From: Microbacterium arabinogalactanolyticum
GTDB taxonomy: Bacteria > Actinomycetota > Actinomycetes > Actinomycetales > Microbacteriaceae
Direction of reading: 5' to 3'
Length of the DNA stretch: 64,000 nucleotides
Assembly: GCF_030268005.1 (NCBI RefSeq)
Contig: NZ_BRZC01000004.1
Span: 248,001-312,000, forward strand
Shown: positions 17,703 through 28,723 of the stretch, piece by piece
How positions within the stretch are numbered: position 1 is the stretch's first letter
Layout of the letters: the number at the start of each line of letters is the position of its first letter
The notes under the pieces: generated by a model
What the model saw: the letters and a program-made list of their open reading frames with translations, nothing else
The model's database searches: none
Told to the model about the DNA's origin: nothing
Translations under genes and position numbers: made by a program

Positions 17703-18383
17703 GTGTTCCGACCCTCTCGTGATCCCTGGCTGATGCTGCTCTGCGCGGCACTGTCCGGCGCGGTGCTGACCGGCTGCGCGGCCGCGACGGCCGCGACCGG
17801 ATCGCGGGGCGCGGAGTCTCAGCGGAAGCCCGTCATCGTCACGATCGGCGACTCGATCATGTCCGGCCACGGTCTCGACAACGGCGAGGACTGGCCGAGC
17901 ATGCTCTCCCAGCGCACCGGCGTCACCATCGACAACCTCGCCTGCAGCGGGGCGGGATTCCTCGCGGTCGGCACCTGCGGCCAGGACTTCCGGGGCCTGG
18001 TGGATGCCGCCGCGAAGGATGACCCGACCCTCGTCATCGTGCAGGGATCGGACAACGACGTCGGCCGGTCGGATGCCGACATCACCGCCGTGACGAAGCG
18101 CACGGTCGACGCGATCCATCGCGCCATGCCCCGCGCCGAGCTGGTGGGGCTGAGCACGCTCTGGGATCCGTCGGAGCCGAAACCCGCCGAGATCGACGTC
18201 AGCTCCGCCGCGGTGCGCGCCGCCGTGACCGCCCTCGGCGGCAGGTACATCGACATCGGCCAGCCGCTGCGGGGCGATCCCTCACTGCTGCAGGATGACG
18301 ACGAGCATCCGACCGTCGCGGGACAGCAGCGGCTCGTGCACGTGATCCGCGTCGAGCTGGAGCACGCCGGCTACCGGCTCTGA
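17703..18383 (+). CDS. SGNH/GDSL-family lipoprotein hydrolase
   Basis: A 226-aa exported lipoprotein with a hydrophobic signal and lipobox LTGC (Cys25), so the enzyme is anchored outside the membrane. The SGNH fold is seen in TIGDSIMSGHG (catalytic Ser), the Gly in CSGAG, QGSDND as block III, and DDEHPT near the C-terminus with Asp and His of the triad. The substrate (acyl or acetyl ester) cannot be told. A TACCGT box ends 7 nt before the GTG start at 17703, so the mRNA is probably leaderless. It converges on ffh. Confidence 0.87.
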   Translation: MFRPSRDPWLMLLCAALSGAVLTGCAAATAATGSRGAESQRKPVIVTIGDSIMSGHGLDNGEDWPSMLSQRTGVTIDNLACSGAGFLAVGTCGQDFRGLVDAAAKDDPTLVIVQGSDNDVGRSDADITAVTKRTVDAIHRAMPRAELVGLSTLWDPSEPKPAEIDVSSAAVRAAVTALGGRYIDIGQPLRGDPSLLQDDDEHPTVAGQQRLVHVIRVELEHAGYRL

Positions 18384-18393
18384 GGCCAGGCGC

Positions 18394-19944
18394 TCAGTTC
18401 TTGCCGAAGAGCTTCTGGATCTCGGCCATGTCCGCCTCGGTCGGCGCCTTCTGCCCGCCGAGCCCGAAACCGGAGCCGGTGGGAGTCGAGTTCGACATCG
18501 CGATTCCCGCGTTCTCGGCCGCCCGCTTCGCCGGGTTGCCCGACCGGGATCCGCCCTTGTTCTTGGCGCCCTTCCTGCCGCGCTTGGCCGAAGCCCCCGG
18601 CTTGCCCATCGGGCCCATGCCGGGGATCTGCGGGGTGCCGCCGCGGGCGACCGTCTTCATCATCTTGGCGGCCTGCTCGAAGCGCTGCACGAGCTGGTTC
18701 ACGTCGGTCACGGTCATGCCGGAACCCCGCGCGATGCGGAGCCGCCGCGAGCCGTTCAGGATCTTGGTGTTGCGGCGCTCGGCGGGGGTCATCGAGCGGA
18801 TGATGGCCTCGGTGCGGTCGACCTCGCGCTCGTCGAAGTCCTCGAGCTGCTGCTTCATCTGGCCCATGCCCGGCAGCATGCCGAGCATCTTCTTCATCGA
18901 GCCCATCTTGCGCATCTGCTGCATCTGCTCGAGGAAGTCCTCGAGGGTGAAGGCCTCGTTGGCGAGCTTCTCGGCCATCTTCATGGCCTCTTCCTCATCG
19001 AAGGCCTGCTGGGCCTGCTCGATGAGGGTCAGGATGTCGCCGAGGTCGAGGATGCGGCTCGCCATGCGGTCGGGGTGGAACGGCTCGAGGTCCTCGAGGT
19101 TCTCGCCCGTGGAGGCGAAGATGATCGGGCGTCCGGTCACAGAGGCCACGGACAGGGCGGCGCCACCGCGCGCGTCGCCGTCGAGCTTGGACAGCACGAC
19201 GCCGGTGAAGTCGACGCCCTCCTGGAAGGCCTTGGCCGTGTTCACGGCATCCTGGCCGATCATCGCGTCGATGACGAACAGCACCTCGTCGGGGTCCGTC
19301 GCCTTGCGGATGTCGGCCGCCTGCTTCATCAGCTCCGCGTCGACGCCGAGGCGTCCCGCGGTGTCGATGATGACGACGTCGTGCTGCTGGCGGCGGGCGT
19401 GCTCGACACCGGCCTTGGACACCTGCACAGGGTCGCCGACGCCGTTGCCGGGCTCGGGGGCGAAAATCGCGGCTCCCGCGCGCTCGGCGACGACCTGCAG
19501 CTGCGTGACGGCGTTCGGGCGCTGCAGGTCGGCGGCGACCAGCAGCGGGGTGTGCCCGTCGGCCTCGAGCTGCTTGGCGAGCTTTCCGGCGAAGGTCGTC
19601 TTGCCCGAGCCCTGCAGGCCGGCGAGCATGATCACCGTCGGCGGGGTCTTCGCGAACTCCAGACGGCGCTGCTCGCCGCCGAGGATCGCGACGAGTTCCT
19701 CGTTGACGATCTGGACGACCTGCTGGGCCGGGTTCAGCGCCTTGTTGACCTCGTCGCTCAGGGCGCGCTCGCGCACCTTCGCGGTGAAGTCCTTGACGAC
19801 GACGAGCGCGACATCGGCGTCGAGCAGGGCGCGACGGATCTCGCGGACGGTGCCGTCGACGTCGGCGGGGCTCAGCTTTCCCTTCGTGCGGAGGTTGCGG
19901 AAGGTCTCGGTGAGCCGATCGGAGAGCGTGCCAAAGGTTGCCAT
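18394..19944 (-). CDS. ffh: Signal recognition particle protein Ffh (SRP54)
   Basis: Ffh binds 4.5S RNA and nascent signal sequences and docks on FtsY to target proteins to the membrane. The 516-aa product has the N domain (1-90), the G domain with GLQGSGKTT (about 108-116), DTAGR and TKLDGD-like SKLDGDARGG, and the Met-rich M domain (MLPGMGQMKQQL, SMTPAERRN). The C-terminus has a Lys/Gly/Ser-rich tail ending in LFGKN. FtsY lies 4 kb to the right. TAGAAT 10 nt before the ATG implies a leader of only a few nucleotides. Confidence 0.98.
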   Translation of the reverse strand: MATFGTLSDRLTETFRNLRTKGKLSPADVDGTVREIRRALLDADVALVVVKDFTAKVRERALSDEVNKALNPAQQVVQIVNEELVAILGGEQRRLEFAKTPPTVIMLAGLQGSGKTTFAGKLAKQLEADGHTPLLVAADLQRPNAVTQLQVVAERAGAAIFAPEPGNGVGDPVQVSKAGVEHARRQQHDVVIIDTAGRLGVDAELMKQAADIRKATDPDEVLFVIDAMIGQDAVNTAKAFQEGVDFTGVVLSKLDGDARGGAALSVASVTGRPIIFASTGENLEDLEPFHPDRMASRILDLGDILTLIEQAQQAFDEEEAMKMAEKLANEAFTLEDFLEQMQQMRKMGSMKKMLGMLPGMGQMKQQLEDFDEREVDRTEAIIRSMTPAERRNTKILNGSRRLRIARGSGMTVTDVNQLVQRFEQAAKMMKTVARGGTPQIPGMGPMGKPGASAKRGRKGAKNKGGSRSGNPAKRAAENAGIAMSNSTPTGSGFGLGGQKAPTEADMAEIQKLFGKN

Positions 19945-19957
19945 GGTGCCTCTGATT

Positions 19958-20458
19958 CTACGGGAGCGGAGCCTCCTGTCTGAGCGCGGCCCTCAGCTGA
20001 TCCTTCGCACGCTGGTAACGACCCCGGGCGGTGGATGCCGGGATGCCGAGGAGGTCTGCGGCATCCGCGACGCTCAGACGCTCCCAGTGCACCAGCCTGA
20101 CGAGCTCTGCGAGGTCGGGCTCGAGCCGGTCGATGGCGTCGCGCACCTCGGCGCCCTCATCCGCGGGCGGCGCCGTGGCGGACTCCCGTACCTGCAGCCG
20201 GATGCGATCGGCCAGCGCCCAGCGCCGGCGCTGCCCTCGGGAGTGATTCAGCAGGGTGCCGCGGGCGATACCGAAAAGCCACATGCGTGCGCGTTCGTCG
20301 TCGGGCGGGAGCTCCTTCACCCGGCGCCAGGCGACGACCATCGTCTCACCGAGCAGATCCGGCGCGTCATCCGCGCCGACGCGGCGCTCGAGGTAGGCGA
20401 GAAGATCGGATGCCGAGGACTCGAGCGCGCGCGTGAGCGGCTCGTCGCGGGACGTCAC
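19958..20458 (-). CDS. ECF-type RNA polymerase sigma factor
   Basis: A 166-aa group IV sigma factor. Region 2 is seen in DLLAYLERRVGADDAPDLLGETMVVAWRR and WLFGIARGTLLN, and region 4 in LVHWERLSVADAADLLGIPASTARGRYQRAKDQLR. The GTG start at 20458 overlaps the stop of the upstream membrane-protein gene (GTGA), so the two are translationally coupled and probably form a sigma/anti-sigma pair in which the regulator is translated first. Promoters it reads cannot be told from this window. Confidence 0.9.
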   Translation of the reverse strand: MTSRDEPLTRALESSASDLLAYLERRVGADDAPDLLGETMVVAWRRVKELPPDDERARMWLFGIARGTLLNHSRGQRRRWALADRIRLQVRESATAPPADEGAEVRDAIDRLEPDLAELVRLVHWERLSVADAADLLGIPASTARGRYQRAKDQLRAALRQEAPLP

Positions 20459-21093
20459 TCGCCGCCCTCGCCGCCCCAGTCCTCGCCCTCGCAATGGAGC
20501 TGGCTGTGACTCTCCGTTCCGGCGAGGTCCCCTGCTCCGCCGTCGTATCCGTGCGCCTTGAGCTCTTCTTGCAGCGCCGTGGAGAGTGCCTGCTCGTGGG
20601 CCTGCCAGGCGTTGAGGTCGGCGAGCCGCGGGTCAGGGTCGGGGTCTGCGGCGGCCTTCTGATCCGCCTCGATCTGCTCCAGGTGCTTCGCCACATACGG
20701 ATCCGCGGCGGCTTCCACATCGGTGTTCGCGAACCACTCGTCGATGATCCGGTCGACGTCCGCCTGGATCAGCGGGTTGTGGGTGTCGAACCCGCTGTGC
20801 CGGATCTCGCACTGTCCCCACGTCGGCGACGTGTACGTGTAGCTGCGGTCCGGGTTCTCCAGTCCCTGAATCCAGAGCCAGTCCGAGTTGGCCGTCGCGA
20901 TTCCCGCGCCGCCCACCAGCACCACCGCGAGCGCGCCGCTCAGCAGCGCGATCCGCCGCCGGGGGCGCTTCTGCCGGCGACCGGTGTCGCGGGCGTCGCG
21001 CACCATCTGCGACAGCGCGGCGTCGCGGCCGCTCCCCCGGTCGGCGAGATGCGGAGCGGAGCGGTCGAGCAGGACATCCATCGGATCGGACAT
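20455..21093 (-). CDS. Single-pass membrane protein, candidate anti-sigma factor
   Basis: A 212-aa protein with a cytoplasmic N-terminus (1-46), an RRR-flanked membrane helix (about 47-68) and an acidic extracellular domain with three Cys (QCEIRHSG and LHCEGEDW regions). It overlaps the following ECF sigma gene by 4 nt, which is the main reason to call it an anti-sigma factor. The N-terminal segment lacks the HxxxCxxC zinc motif of classical anti-sigma factors. AAGGAGG precedes the ATG at 21093. Function remains inference from context. Confidence 0.7.
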   Translation of the reverse strand: MSDPMDVLLDRSAPHLADRGSGRDAALSQMVRDARDTGRRQKRPRRRIALLSGALAVVLVGGAGIATANSDWLWIQGLENPDRSYTYTSPTWGQCEIRHSGFDTHNPLIQADVDRIIDEWFANTDVEAAADPYVAKHLEQIEADQKAAADPDPDPRLADLNAWQAHEQALSTALQEELKAHGYDGGAGDLAGTESHSQLHCEGEDWGGEGGE

Positions 21094-21152
21094 GAGCGCC
21101 TCCTTCAGCGGCTTGTACTCATGACCTGTCCGGCGGACCGCGAAACGTCCGC

Positions 21153-21737
21153 TCAGCCCCAGGGAAGATCGTGGATGCTGCGCAGCGCCTCGTCGAACTG
21201 GGCCTCGAGCGATGCCTGTCCGGCGCCCTGCTCCGCCCACACCCGAAGCGACGACAGCACGGCGGTGGCCAGGGCGGAGCCCAGGATGTCCGCGCGGATC
21301 TCGTCGATCCCCGCGCTCCGCGCCGCGGCGGCGACCGCAGATGCGATGCGCGCGTGGCGCAGCCCGGTGTCGCGCAGCAGCTCCTGCTCGAGTCCCATCG
21401 CCGCCGCGTTGCGCAGCGCGAGTGCGAGCGGGTCAGGGGCGAAGCCGTGCACGATCGGCAGTACGGCCGCGCGCACGGACGGGCCGTCGGCGTTCCGGCC
21501 GAGTGCGGCCAGTGCGATGGAGGCCGCGGCGATCCGGGCGTCCAGCCCCGACCAGAGCACATCGCTCTTCGACGAGAAGTAGTTGAAGAAGCTCGAACGG
21601 CTGACGCCGGCACGCTGCGCGATGTCGACGACGGAGGTGGCCTCGTACCCCTGCTCGAGGAAGAGCTCGCATGCCGCCTCGGCCAGCGTCTCACGCGACG
21701 ACGCCCTCGGCCTGCCTGCTCGCGACTCGGTTGCCAT
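21153..21737 (-). CDS. TetR-family transcriptional regulator
   Basis: A 194-aa repressor-type protein. The N-terminal helix-turn-helix is typical ([23 protein letters not shown], then [19 protein letters not shown]), and the remaining helices form the ligand domain. A TACGCT box ends 7 nt before the ATG, so the transcript is likely leaderless. It is divergent from lipB and upstream of the sigma pair; neither gives a clear target or ligand. Confidence 0.9.
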   Translation of the reverse strand: MATESRAGRPRASSRETLAEAACELFLEQGYEATSVVDIAQRAGVSRSSFFNYFSSKSDVLWSGLDARIAAASIALAALGRNADGPSVRAAVLPIVHGFAPDPLALALRNAAAMGLEQELLRDTGLRHARIASAVAAAARSAGIDEIRADILGSALATAVLSSLRVWAEQGAGQASLEAQFDEALRSIHDLPWG

Positions 21738-21843
21738 GTCCGTCAGCGTAGCGTCATGCCGATGCGCGACAAGCCCTGCAGACAGGCGTAGGCTGTACCG
21801 AGCTGCTTTCTTGCACTGCATCCAACAACCATTGGGAGCGATC

Positions 21844-22497
21844 ATGCTCGACATCCGGATCGCCGGTCTCGCACCGGAGTTCGTCCCCTACCTGGACGGG
21901 TGGGAGCTGCAGCGCAGCATCCACCGCGAGGTCGTCGCGGGCGACCGGCCCGACACGCTCCTGCTGCTCGAGCACGAGGCCGTCTACACGGCCGGCAAGC
22001 GCACGGAGCCGCAGGAGCGCCCCCAGGACGGCACGCCCGTGGTCGATGTCGACCGCGGCGGCAAGATCACCTGGCACGGCCCCGGCCAGCTCGTCGGCTA
22101 CCCGATCGTCCGCCTGCCCGAGCCCATGGACGTCGTCGCGCACGTGCGCCGCATGGAGCGCCTGCTGATCAGCATCCTGAAGCCCCTGGGCGTCGACGGG
22201 TACCAGGTCGAGGGCCGCAGCGGCGTGTGGGTGCGCAGGCCGCTGTCCGAGGACAAGGTCGCCGCGATCGGGGTGCGCGTGCAGCAGGGCGTGACCATGC
22301 ACGGCTTCGCGATCAACTGCGACAACTCGCTGGCCGGATTCCGGGGCATCATCCCGTGCGGCATCACGGATGCCGGTGTCACCACCGTCAGCGAGATCGT
22401 CGGCGCCGACGTCTCCCCCGCCGACATCGTGCAGGCCGTCTCCGACGCCTTCGCCGCTGAGTACGCCACCGAGACCCGCAAGGAGGTGGCCGCATGA
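21844..22497 (+). CDS. lipB: Octanoyl-ACP:protein octanoyltransferase
   Basis: LipB moves octanoate from acyl carrier protein to lipoyl domains, the first step of de novo lipoate synthesis. The 217-aa product has the catalytic dyad Lys138 (EDKVAAIG) and Cys172 (IIPCGI), and [18 protein letters not shown] in the acyl pocket. The ATG at 21844 has GGGAG upstream; TAGGCT at 21789-21794 is a probable -10 box giving a leader of about 43 nt. Its stop overlaps the lipA start (ATGA). Confidence 0.97.
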   Translation: MLDIRIAGLAPEFVPYLDGWELQRSIHREVVAGDRPDTLLLLEHEAVYTAGKRTEPQERPQDGTPVVDVDRGGKITWHGPGQLVGYPIVRLPEPMDVVAHVRRMERLLISILKPLGVDGYQVEGRSGVWVRRPLSEDKVAAIGVRVQQGVTMHGFAINCDNSLAGFRGIIPCGITDAGVTTVSEIVGADVSPADIVQAVSDAFAAEYATETRKEVAA

Positions 22498-23486
22498 GCG
22501 CCGCCCATCCCGACGGACGCAAGCTGCTGCGTCTGGAGATCCGCAACTCCGAGACCCCGATCGAGCGCAAGCCCGAGTGGATCCGCACCAAGGCGAAGAT
22601 GGGCCCCGAGTACAAGGCACTGCACTCGCTGGTGAAGGACGAGGGTCTGCACACGGTCTGCCAGGAGGCCGGCTGCCCGAACATCTTCGAATGCTGGGAG
22701 GACAAGGAGGCGACCTTCCTGATCGGCGGCTCGCAGTGCACCCGCCGCTGCGACTTCTGCCAGATCGACACCGGCAAGCCCGCCGACTACGACACCGATG
22801 AGCCGCGTCGCGTGGCAGAGAGCGTCACCCAGATGGGTCTGCGCTATGCCACGGTCACCAGCGTCGCACGAGACGACCTGCCCGACACGGGCGCCTGGCT
22901 GAACGCCGAGACGGTCCGCCAGATCCACGCGCAGAACCCGAACACCGGGGTCGAGCTCCTCGCCAACGACCACGGCGGCAAGCCGGAGAACCTGAACCAG
23001 ATCTTCGAGGCCCGTCCCGAGGTCTTCGCTCACAACGTCGAGACCGTGCCGCGCATCTTCCGTCGCATCCGCCCCGCGTTCACCTACGAGCGCTCGCTGA
23101 ACGTGATCACGCAGGGCCACGACGCGGGTCTGATCACGAAGTCCAACCTCATCCTCGGCATGGGCGAGGAACCGGAGGAGGTCGTGCAGGCGCTGCAGGA
23201 CCTGCACGACGCCGGTTGCGACATCATCACCATCACGCAGTACCTGCGGCCGTCGCCGCGGCACCTTCCCGTGGCGCGCTGGGTCAAGCCCGACGAGTTC
23301 GTGGAGTTCAAGGCCGAGGCCGAGCGGATCGGCTTCCTCGGCGTGCTCGCCGGCCCCCTGGTGCGGTCGTCCTACCGGGCCGGGCGGCTGTGGGCGCAGT
23401 CGATGATCTCGAAGGGCCGTCCGATCCCCGCGCATCTCGCGCACATCGCGGAGAGCGCCGAACTGGGCTTCGCTCAGGCGGTCTGA
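22494..23486 (+). CDS. lipA: Lipoyl synthase
   Basis: Radical SAM enzyme that inserts two sulfur atoms into octanoyl groups to make lipoyl cofactors. The 330-aa product has the auxiliary cluster Cys56, Cys61 and Cys67 ([12 protein letters not shown]) and the radical SAM cluster Cys82, Cys86 and Cys89 (CTRRCDFC). The C-terminal RSSYRAG, whose first Ser ligates the auxiliary cluster, is present. Start overlaps lipB by 4 nt, so the two form one operon. Confidence 0.98.
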   Translation: MSAAHPDGRKLLRLEIRNSETPIERKPEWIRTKAKMGPEYKALHSLVKDEGLHTVCQEAGCPNIFECWEDKEATFLIGGSQCTRRCDFCQIDTGKPADYDTDEPRRVAESVTQMGLRYATVTSVARDDLPDTGAWLNAETVRQIHAQNPNTGVELLANDHGGKPENLNQIFEARPEVFAHNVETVPRIFRRIRPAFTYERSLNVITQGHDAGLITKSNLILGMGEEPEEVVQALQDLHDAGCDIITITQYLRPSPRHLPVARWVKPDEFVEFKAEAERIGFLGVLAGPLVRSSYRAGRLWAQSMISKGRPIPAHLAHIAESAELGFAQAV

Positions 23487-23508
23487 CGCTTCGACTCGGT
23501 GGTGGGCG

Positions 23509-24009
23509 CTAGTCGGCGCTCATCACCGAGATGACCGAGCCGTCGTCGGCGAGGTTCACGAGCAGCACATCGTCGGTGGCATCCGCGTCCAGCGCGTACT
23601 CCATGACCGCGAACGGATCGGTCCCGCCGTGCTCGTCGGCGAGGATCGTCATGCTCATCAGGCACAGCGAGCGGATGATATCGACCGCGGCGTCGCCGCT
23701 GATGTCGACCAGCACCTCCTCGAGCTGATCACCGTAGGCCTCCTGCTGCTGCAGGATGTACTCGGTGACCTCGCTGGTGCGATCGTCAACCTCGGCCAGC
23801 ATGGCGCGGCGCACCGTGGCATCCAGGTCCTCGATGCCGGAGATCAGAGCAGCGGCGACGTCGAGCGCCTCCTGGGAGACGTCCTCCTGATCGGGGGCGG
23901 TCAGATCGACCGTCACGGACTGGTCACCGAACTCGACCCGCTCGGTCCAGAAGATGGCGCCGTCGGGCCCCGAGGAGAGGACTCCGAAGTAATCGTGTTC
24001 GATCGCCAT
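23509..24009 (-). CDS. DUF2004-like protein
   Basis: A 166-aa acidic soluble protein beginning MAIEHDYFGVL, which resembles the DUF2004 family. It lacks membrane segments and catalytic motifs; about one residue in four is Asp or Glu. Function unknown. A much longer in-frame reading through to 24849 overlaps ftsY and is not coding. It follows ftsY on the same strand after a 38-nt gap. Confidence 0.78.
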   Translation of the reverse strand: MAIEHDYFGVLSSGPDGAIFWTERVEFGDQSVTVDLTAPDQEDVSQEALDVAAALISGIEDLDATVRRAMLAEVDDRTSEVTEYILQQQEAYGDQLEEVLVDISGDAAVDIIRSLCLMSMTILADEHGGTDPFAVMEYALDADATDDVLLVNLADDGSVISVMSAD

Positions 24010-24047
24010 ATCGCTATGAAACCAGCCTCTCCGCCCGTGCGGTAGTC

Positions 24048-24923
<876 letters not shown>

Positions 24924-24958
24924 GCCCCCAGCCTATCCAGGCGACGGGCGACCGGTTC

Positions 24959-27900
24959 TCAGGCGGATGCCGCGGCGCGGTCGCCCACGCGCTGGCCGAC
25001 CACCGCGGAGACGCCGTCCTGACGCATCGAGACCCCATACAGGGCGTCGGCGATCTCCATCGTGCGCTTCTGATGGGTGATCACGAGGAGCTGCGAGTTC
25101 TCGCGCAGCTGCTCGAACACCGTCAGCAGCCGTCCGAGGTTGGCGTCGTCGAGTGCCGCCTCCACCTCGTCGAGGATGTAGAACGGGCTGGGCCGTGCCT
25201 TGAAGATCGCGACCAGCAGCGCGACCGCGGCCAGGGACCGCTCTCCGCCCGAGAGCAGGGAGAGCCGTTCGATCTTCTTGCCGACCGGACGCACCGCGAC
25301 CTCGATGCCGGTGCTGAGCATGTCGTCGGGGTCGGTCAGCGAGATGCTCCCGGATCCACCGGGGAACAGCAGCGGGAACACCTCCCCGAAGGCCTGCTTG
25401 GTGTCCTCGAACGCGCTGGCGAAGATCACCTGCATCCGCTCGTCGAGGTCGGCGATGATCGCCAGCAGGTCCTGCCTGGTCTTCGTCAGATCGGCGAGCT
25501 GCTCGGTGAGGAAGGCATGCCGCTGTTCGAGTGCGGCGAACTCCTCCAGAGCGAGAGGGTTGACCCGTCCGAGCTGAGCGAGCTTGCGCTCGGCGTCCTT
25601 CAGCCGTCGCTCCTGGATGCGCCGGTCGAACGGGATCGCGGCGTTCTCGTCCTGCTCCTCCGCGCTCCTGCCGTCAAGATCGCGATCCCGCGGGACGGGC
25701 TGATCCGGCCCATATTCCGCAATCAGAATATCTTCGTCGAGGGCGAGCTCGGAGGCCACGCGCTCGAGCAGGCTCGTGAGGTGGAGCTTCTTCTCGTGGA
25801 TCTGCAGCTCGAGGCCGTGCACGCTCTCGGTGAGCCCCGCCAGGCGCTCGCGCAGCGAACCCTCCTGCGCCCGCAGACCGGTCAGCTCCTCGTTGTGCGC
25901 GGAGCGCTCGGCCTCAGCGGCGGCGAGGGCCAGGCGCGCCTCGGTGACGGAGCGGTCGATGGAGTCGAGCACCCGGGGCACCTCGTCGGCGACAGCGGAT
26001 GCCGCTTCGCGCTGCGCCCGGCGGATCACCGCACGGCGGGCGGCCTCCGCCGCGGCATCGCGCTCCTGCCCGCGCTGCCGCTCCAGCGACACGACCCGGG
26101 CCTGCGCGGCGCGGACGCGCTCACGCAGCGTCTCGACCTCGAGGCGGGCGCGCACCTCGCCCTCCCGAGCGGACTCCAGCGCCTCGAGGAGCCCGTCGCG
26201 CGCGGACGCGTCGAGCACCGGCCGCGGCTCGGACTCGGATGCCTCCAGCTCGGCCTTCGCGCGCTCGGCCGACGCCTCGGCATCCGCGACCGTGCCCTGC
26301 ACCTGGGCGAGCCCGGCCTCCAGGCGCTCGCACTCGGCGACCGCGGCCTCGTGCCGCACCGTCACCCGGTTCACCTGCTCGGCGTGCGTGGCCAGGGCCG
26401 CGTCGTGCTCGCGGAGCGCACGCAGCGCATCCTTCGCACGGCGCCGCGCGTCCTCGACGGCTTCGGTCGAGCCCTCGCGGGCCTCGCGCAGTTCGGCGAC
26501 GGTCTCCCGCACCTCGGCGAGACGCTCCGTGGCCGCATCCCGTTCGGCCGCCAGCTCCAGTCGTGACGCCTCCCCGGTGCCTGCCCGCATCGTCTGCGCC
26601 GTGATGACCTCGCCGGTGCGGGTGACGATCGTCGTGCGTGTGTCCGCGAGCGCGTCGAGCGCCAGCCGCGCCGCTCGAGCGGCATCCAGGTCGTCGGCGA
26701 CGAGCACGGCGGCGAGGATGCCGCGGATGCCGGCCGGCGCGTCCACGACCTCGGCGGCCGAGACGACACCTGGCACGTCCAGGGCGACGGGCGTCACAGC
26801 GACCGTGGTGTCGGCGATGACGAAGTCGACGGTTCCGCGGGCGCCACCGGAGGACACCAGCGCGAATGCGTCGTCGACGCCGTCCACGAGCACGCCCTCG
26901 GTGAGCGGGCCGAGCACGGCCGCGACGGCCGCCTCGAAGCCTGCACGCACCTGCACGGCGTCGCCGACCAGCCCGCGCACCCCGGATGCTCCGGACGCGA
27001 CGATCTCGGCGGCGCCGCCGGACAGCGACAGCGCGCTGCCGAGGGCGGCGGCCTTCGCCGTCAGTGCATCCGCCTCGCGCTCGGCCTCGTGCAGTCGCTC
27101 GCGCAGCGAGTCGCGATCGCTCTCGGCGGCCGAGACCAGCTTCTGCGCCTCGTCGTAGGCGGCTGCGTATTCGGCCGCGGAGCCGTCAGGCGCCTCGGCA
27201 TCCGCGATCGACTCCAGCGCCTCCTCGGCCTCGCGGCGTCGGGCGTGCGCGGCTTCGAGGGCGTTCTCCTGGCGCAGCACCGCGCCGCGCACCGCGGCGA
27301 GGGCGGATGCCGCGGCGTCCGCGTTGCCGCGCAGGGTCGTCAGCCGCATGTCGTACTGCGACACGAGTGCGCTCTGCTCGGCGATGTCGACATCGAGCGT
27401 GTCCAGCTCGGCTCTCGCGTTGACGACCTCGCGACTGGCGGCAGCAGCAGCGTCCTGGGCGTCGCCCAGGCCCTCGGAGATCCGGGAGATCTCGTCCTTC
27501 GCCTCGTCGATCGTGTCCTGCGTCACCGTGATGGCCGTGATCGTGTCGTCCTCGCCGCCGAGCAGCGCGAGGCGCTGGTTCGCCAGCGTGAACAGGCTCC
27601 GCATCCGCTCCTGCGCCTGCTCCAGCCCGAACGTGACGCGACGCGCCTCGTCGACCGCCGCGGAGTTCTGCTGGGCCTCGAGCCGCTGGATGCCGGTTCG
27701 CACCGTGTCGAGCTGATCCGAGAGCACGATCCGCTCGGTGTGCCGCTCCTGCTCCGTACGGGTGTGATCCGCCAGCGCGGTGCGCAGCGCGACCACGTCG
27801 TCGGCGAACAGGCGCGCCTTCGCATCACGGACGATCGCCGCGATCCCGGCCGCCTCACGGGCGATCTCGGCCTGCCTGCCGAGCGGCTTGAGCTGCCTGC

Positions 27901-28495
27901 GGATCTCCCCGGCCAGATCGCTCAGCCGCGTCAGGTTCGTCTCCATGGCGTCGAGCTTGCGGAGGGTCTTCTCCTTGCGCCGACGGTGCTTGAGGATGCC
28001 CGCGGCCTCCTCGATGAATCCGCGACGGTCCTCGGGCGAGGCCTGCAGCACGGTGTCGAGCCGGCCCTGGCCGACGATCACGTGCATCTCCCGGCCGAGC
28101 CCGGAGTCGCTGAGCAGCTCCTGCACGTCCAGCAGTCGGCAGCTCGAGCCGTTGATCGCGTACTCGCTGGAGCCGTTGCGGAACAGCGTGCGGCTGATGG
28201 TGACCTCGGCGTAGTCGATCGGCAGGGCGCCGTCGCCGTTGTCGATCGTGAGCTGCACCTCGGCTCGGCCGAGCGGGCCGCGGGTCGACGTCCCGGCGAA
28301 GATGACGTCCTCCATCTTGCCGCCGCGGAGCGTCTTCGCCCCCTGCTCGCCCATCACCCATGCGAGCGCGTCCACGACGTTCGACTTGCCCGAGCCGTTG
28401 GGGCCGACGATGCAGGTGACACCGGGTTCGAACACGAAGGACGTGGGCTGCGCGAAGGACTTGAAGCCCTTGAGCGTCAGGCTCTTCAGATGCAT
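24959..28495 (-). CDS. smc: Chromosome segregation protein SMC
   Basis: SMC forms V-shaped dimers that, with ScpA and ScpB, compact and separate chromosomes. The 1178-aa product has the N-terminal ATPase half with GPNGSGKSNVVDAL (about 32-45), long coiled coils (about 170-490 and 680-1000), a hinge (about 500-650, GVRGLVGDAVQV and neighbours), and the C-terminal half with LSGGERSLAAVAL and YILDEVEAALDD. Length is standard. TAGCGT at 28549-28554 is a probable -10 box, giving a leader of about 46 nt. Confidence 0.98.
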   Translation of the reverse strand: MHLKSLTLKGFKSFAQPTSFVFEPGVTCIVGPNGSGKSNVVDALAWVMGEQGAKTLRGGKMEDVIFAGTSTRGPLGRAEVQLTIDNGDGALPIDYAEVTISRTLFRNGSSEYAINGSSCRLLDVQELLSDSGLGREMHVIVGQGRLDTVLQASPEDRRGFIEEAAGILKHRRRKEKTLRKLDAMETNLTRLSDLAGEIRRQLKPLGRQAEIAREAAGIAAIVRDAKARLFADDVVALRTALADHTRTEQERHTERIVLSDQLDTVRTGIQRLEAQQNSAAVDEARRVTFGLEQAQERMRSLFTLANQRLALLGGEDDTITAITVTQDTIDEAKDEISRISEGLGDAQDAAAAASREVVNARAELDTLDVDIAEQSALVSQYDMRLTTLRGNADAAASALAAVRGAVLRQENALEAAHARRREAEEALESIADAEAPDGSAAEYAAAYDEAQKLVSAAESDRDSLRERLHEAEREADALTAKAAALGSALSLSGGAAEIVASGASGVRGLVGDAVQVRAGFEAAVAAVLGPLTEGVLVDGVDDAFALVSSGGARGTVDFVIADTTVAVTPVALDVPGVVSAAEVVDAPAGIRGILAAVLVADDLDAARAARLALDALADTRTTIVTRTGEVITAQTMRAGTGEASRLELAAERDAATERLAEVRETVAELREAREGSTEAVEDARRRAKDALRALREHDAALATHAEQVNRVTVRHEAAVAECERLEAGLAQVQGTVADAEASAERAKAELEASESEPRPVLDASARDGLLEALESAREGEVRARLEVETLRERVRAAQARVVSLERQRGQERDAAAEAARRAVIRRAQREAASAVADEVPRVLDSIDRSVTEARLALAAAEAERSAHNEELTGLRAQEGSLRERLAGLTESVHGLELQIHEKKLHLTSLLERVASELALDEDILIAEYGPDQPVPRDRDLDGRSAEEQDENAAIPFDRRIQERRLKDAERKLAQLGRVNPLALEEFAALEQRHAFLTEQLADLTKTRQDLLAIIADLDERMQVIFASAFEDTKQAFGEVFPLLFPGGSGSISLTDPDDMLSTGIEVAVRPVGKKIERLSLLSGGERSLAAVALLVAIFKARPSPFYILDEVEAALDDANLGRLLTVFEQLRENSQLLVITHQKRTMEIADALYGVSMRQDGVSAVVGQRVGDRAAASA

Positions 28496-28662
28496 GCCGG
28501 GACTCCGAGCGTCGGAAGGGCGTCATCGGTCGCGGGAAGCACGCCCATACGCTACCCGAAAGCCGCGGAACGGCGGGGATCCCGCGCTGCGTCCGGAGCG
28601 ATCCCGAGCGGTTCCCCGACCGCAGGCCCGAGGCGCGACACGCCGAGGACACGCCCGGATGC

Positions 28663-28692
28663 TTGACTCCGCTGGGAACTTCCCGCTAGCGT
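28663..28692 (+). promoter_or_regulatory. Promoter of the peptide/GNAT unit
   Basis: TTGACT (28663-28668) and TAGCGT (28687-28692) are separated by 18 bp, one of the best two-box promoters in the window. Transcription would start near 28699, about 25 nt before the small ATG and 12 nt before its GAGGAGG ribosome site. The remainder of 28496-28723 holds the smc leader on the other strand. Confidence 0.65.
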
Positions 28693-28723
28693 GACTCACC
28701 GATCACAAGAGAGGAGGTCACCG

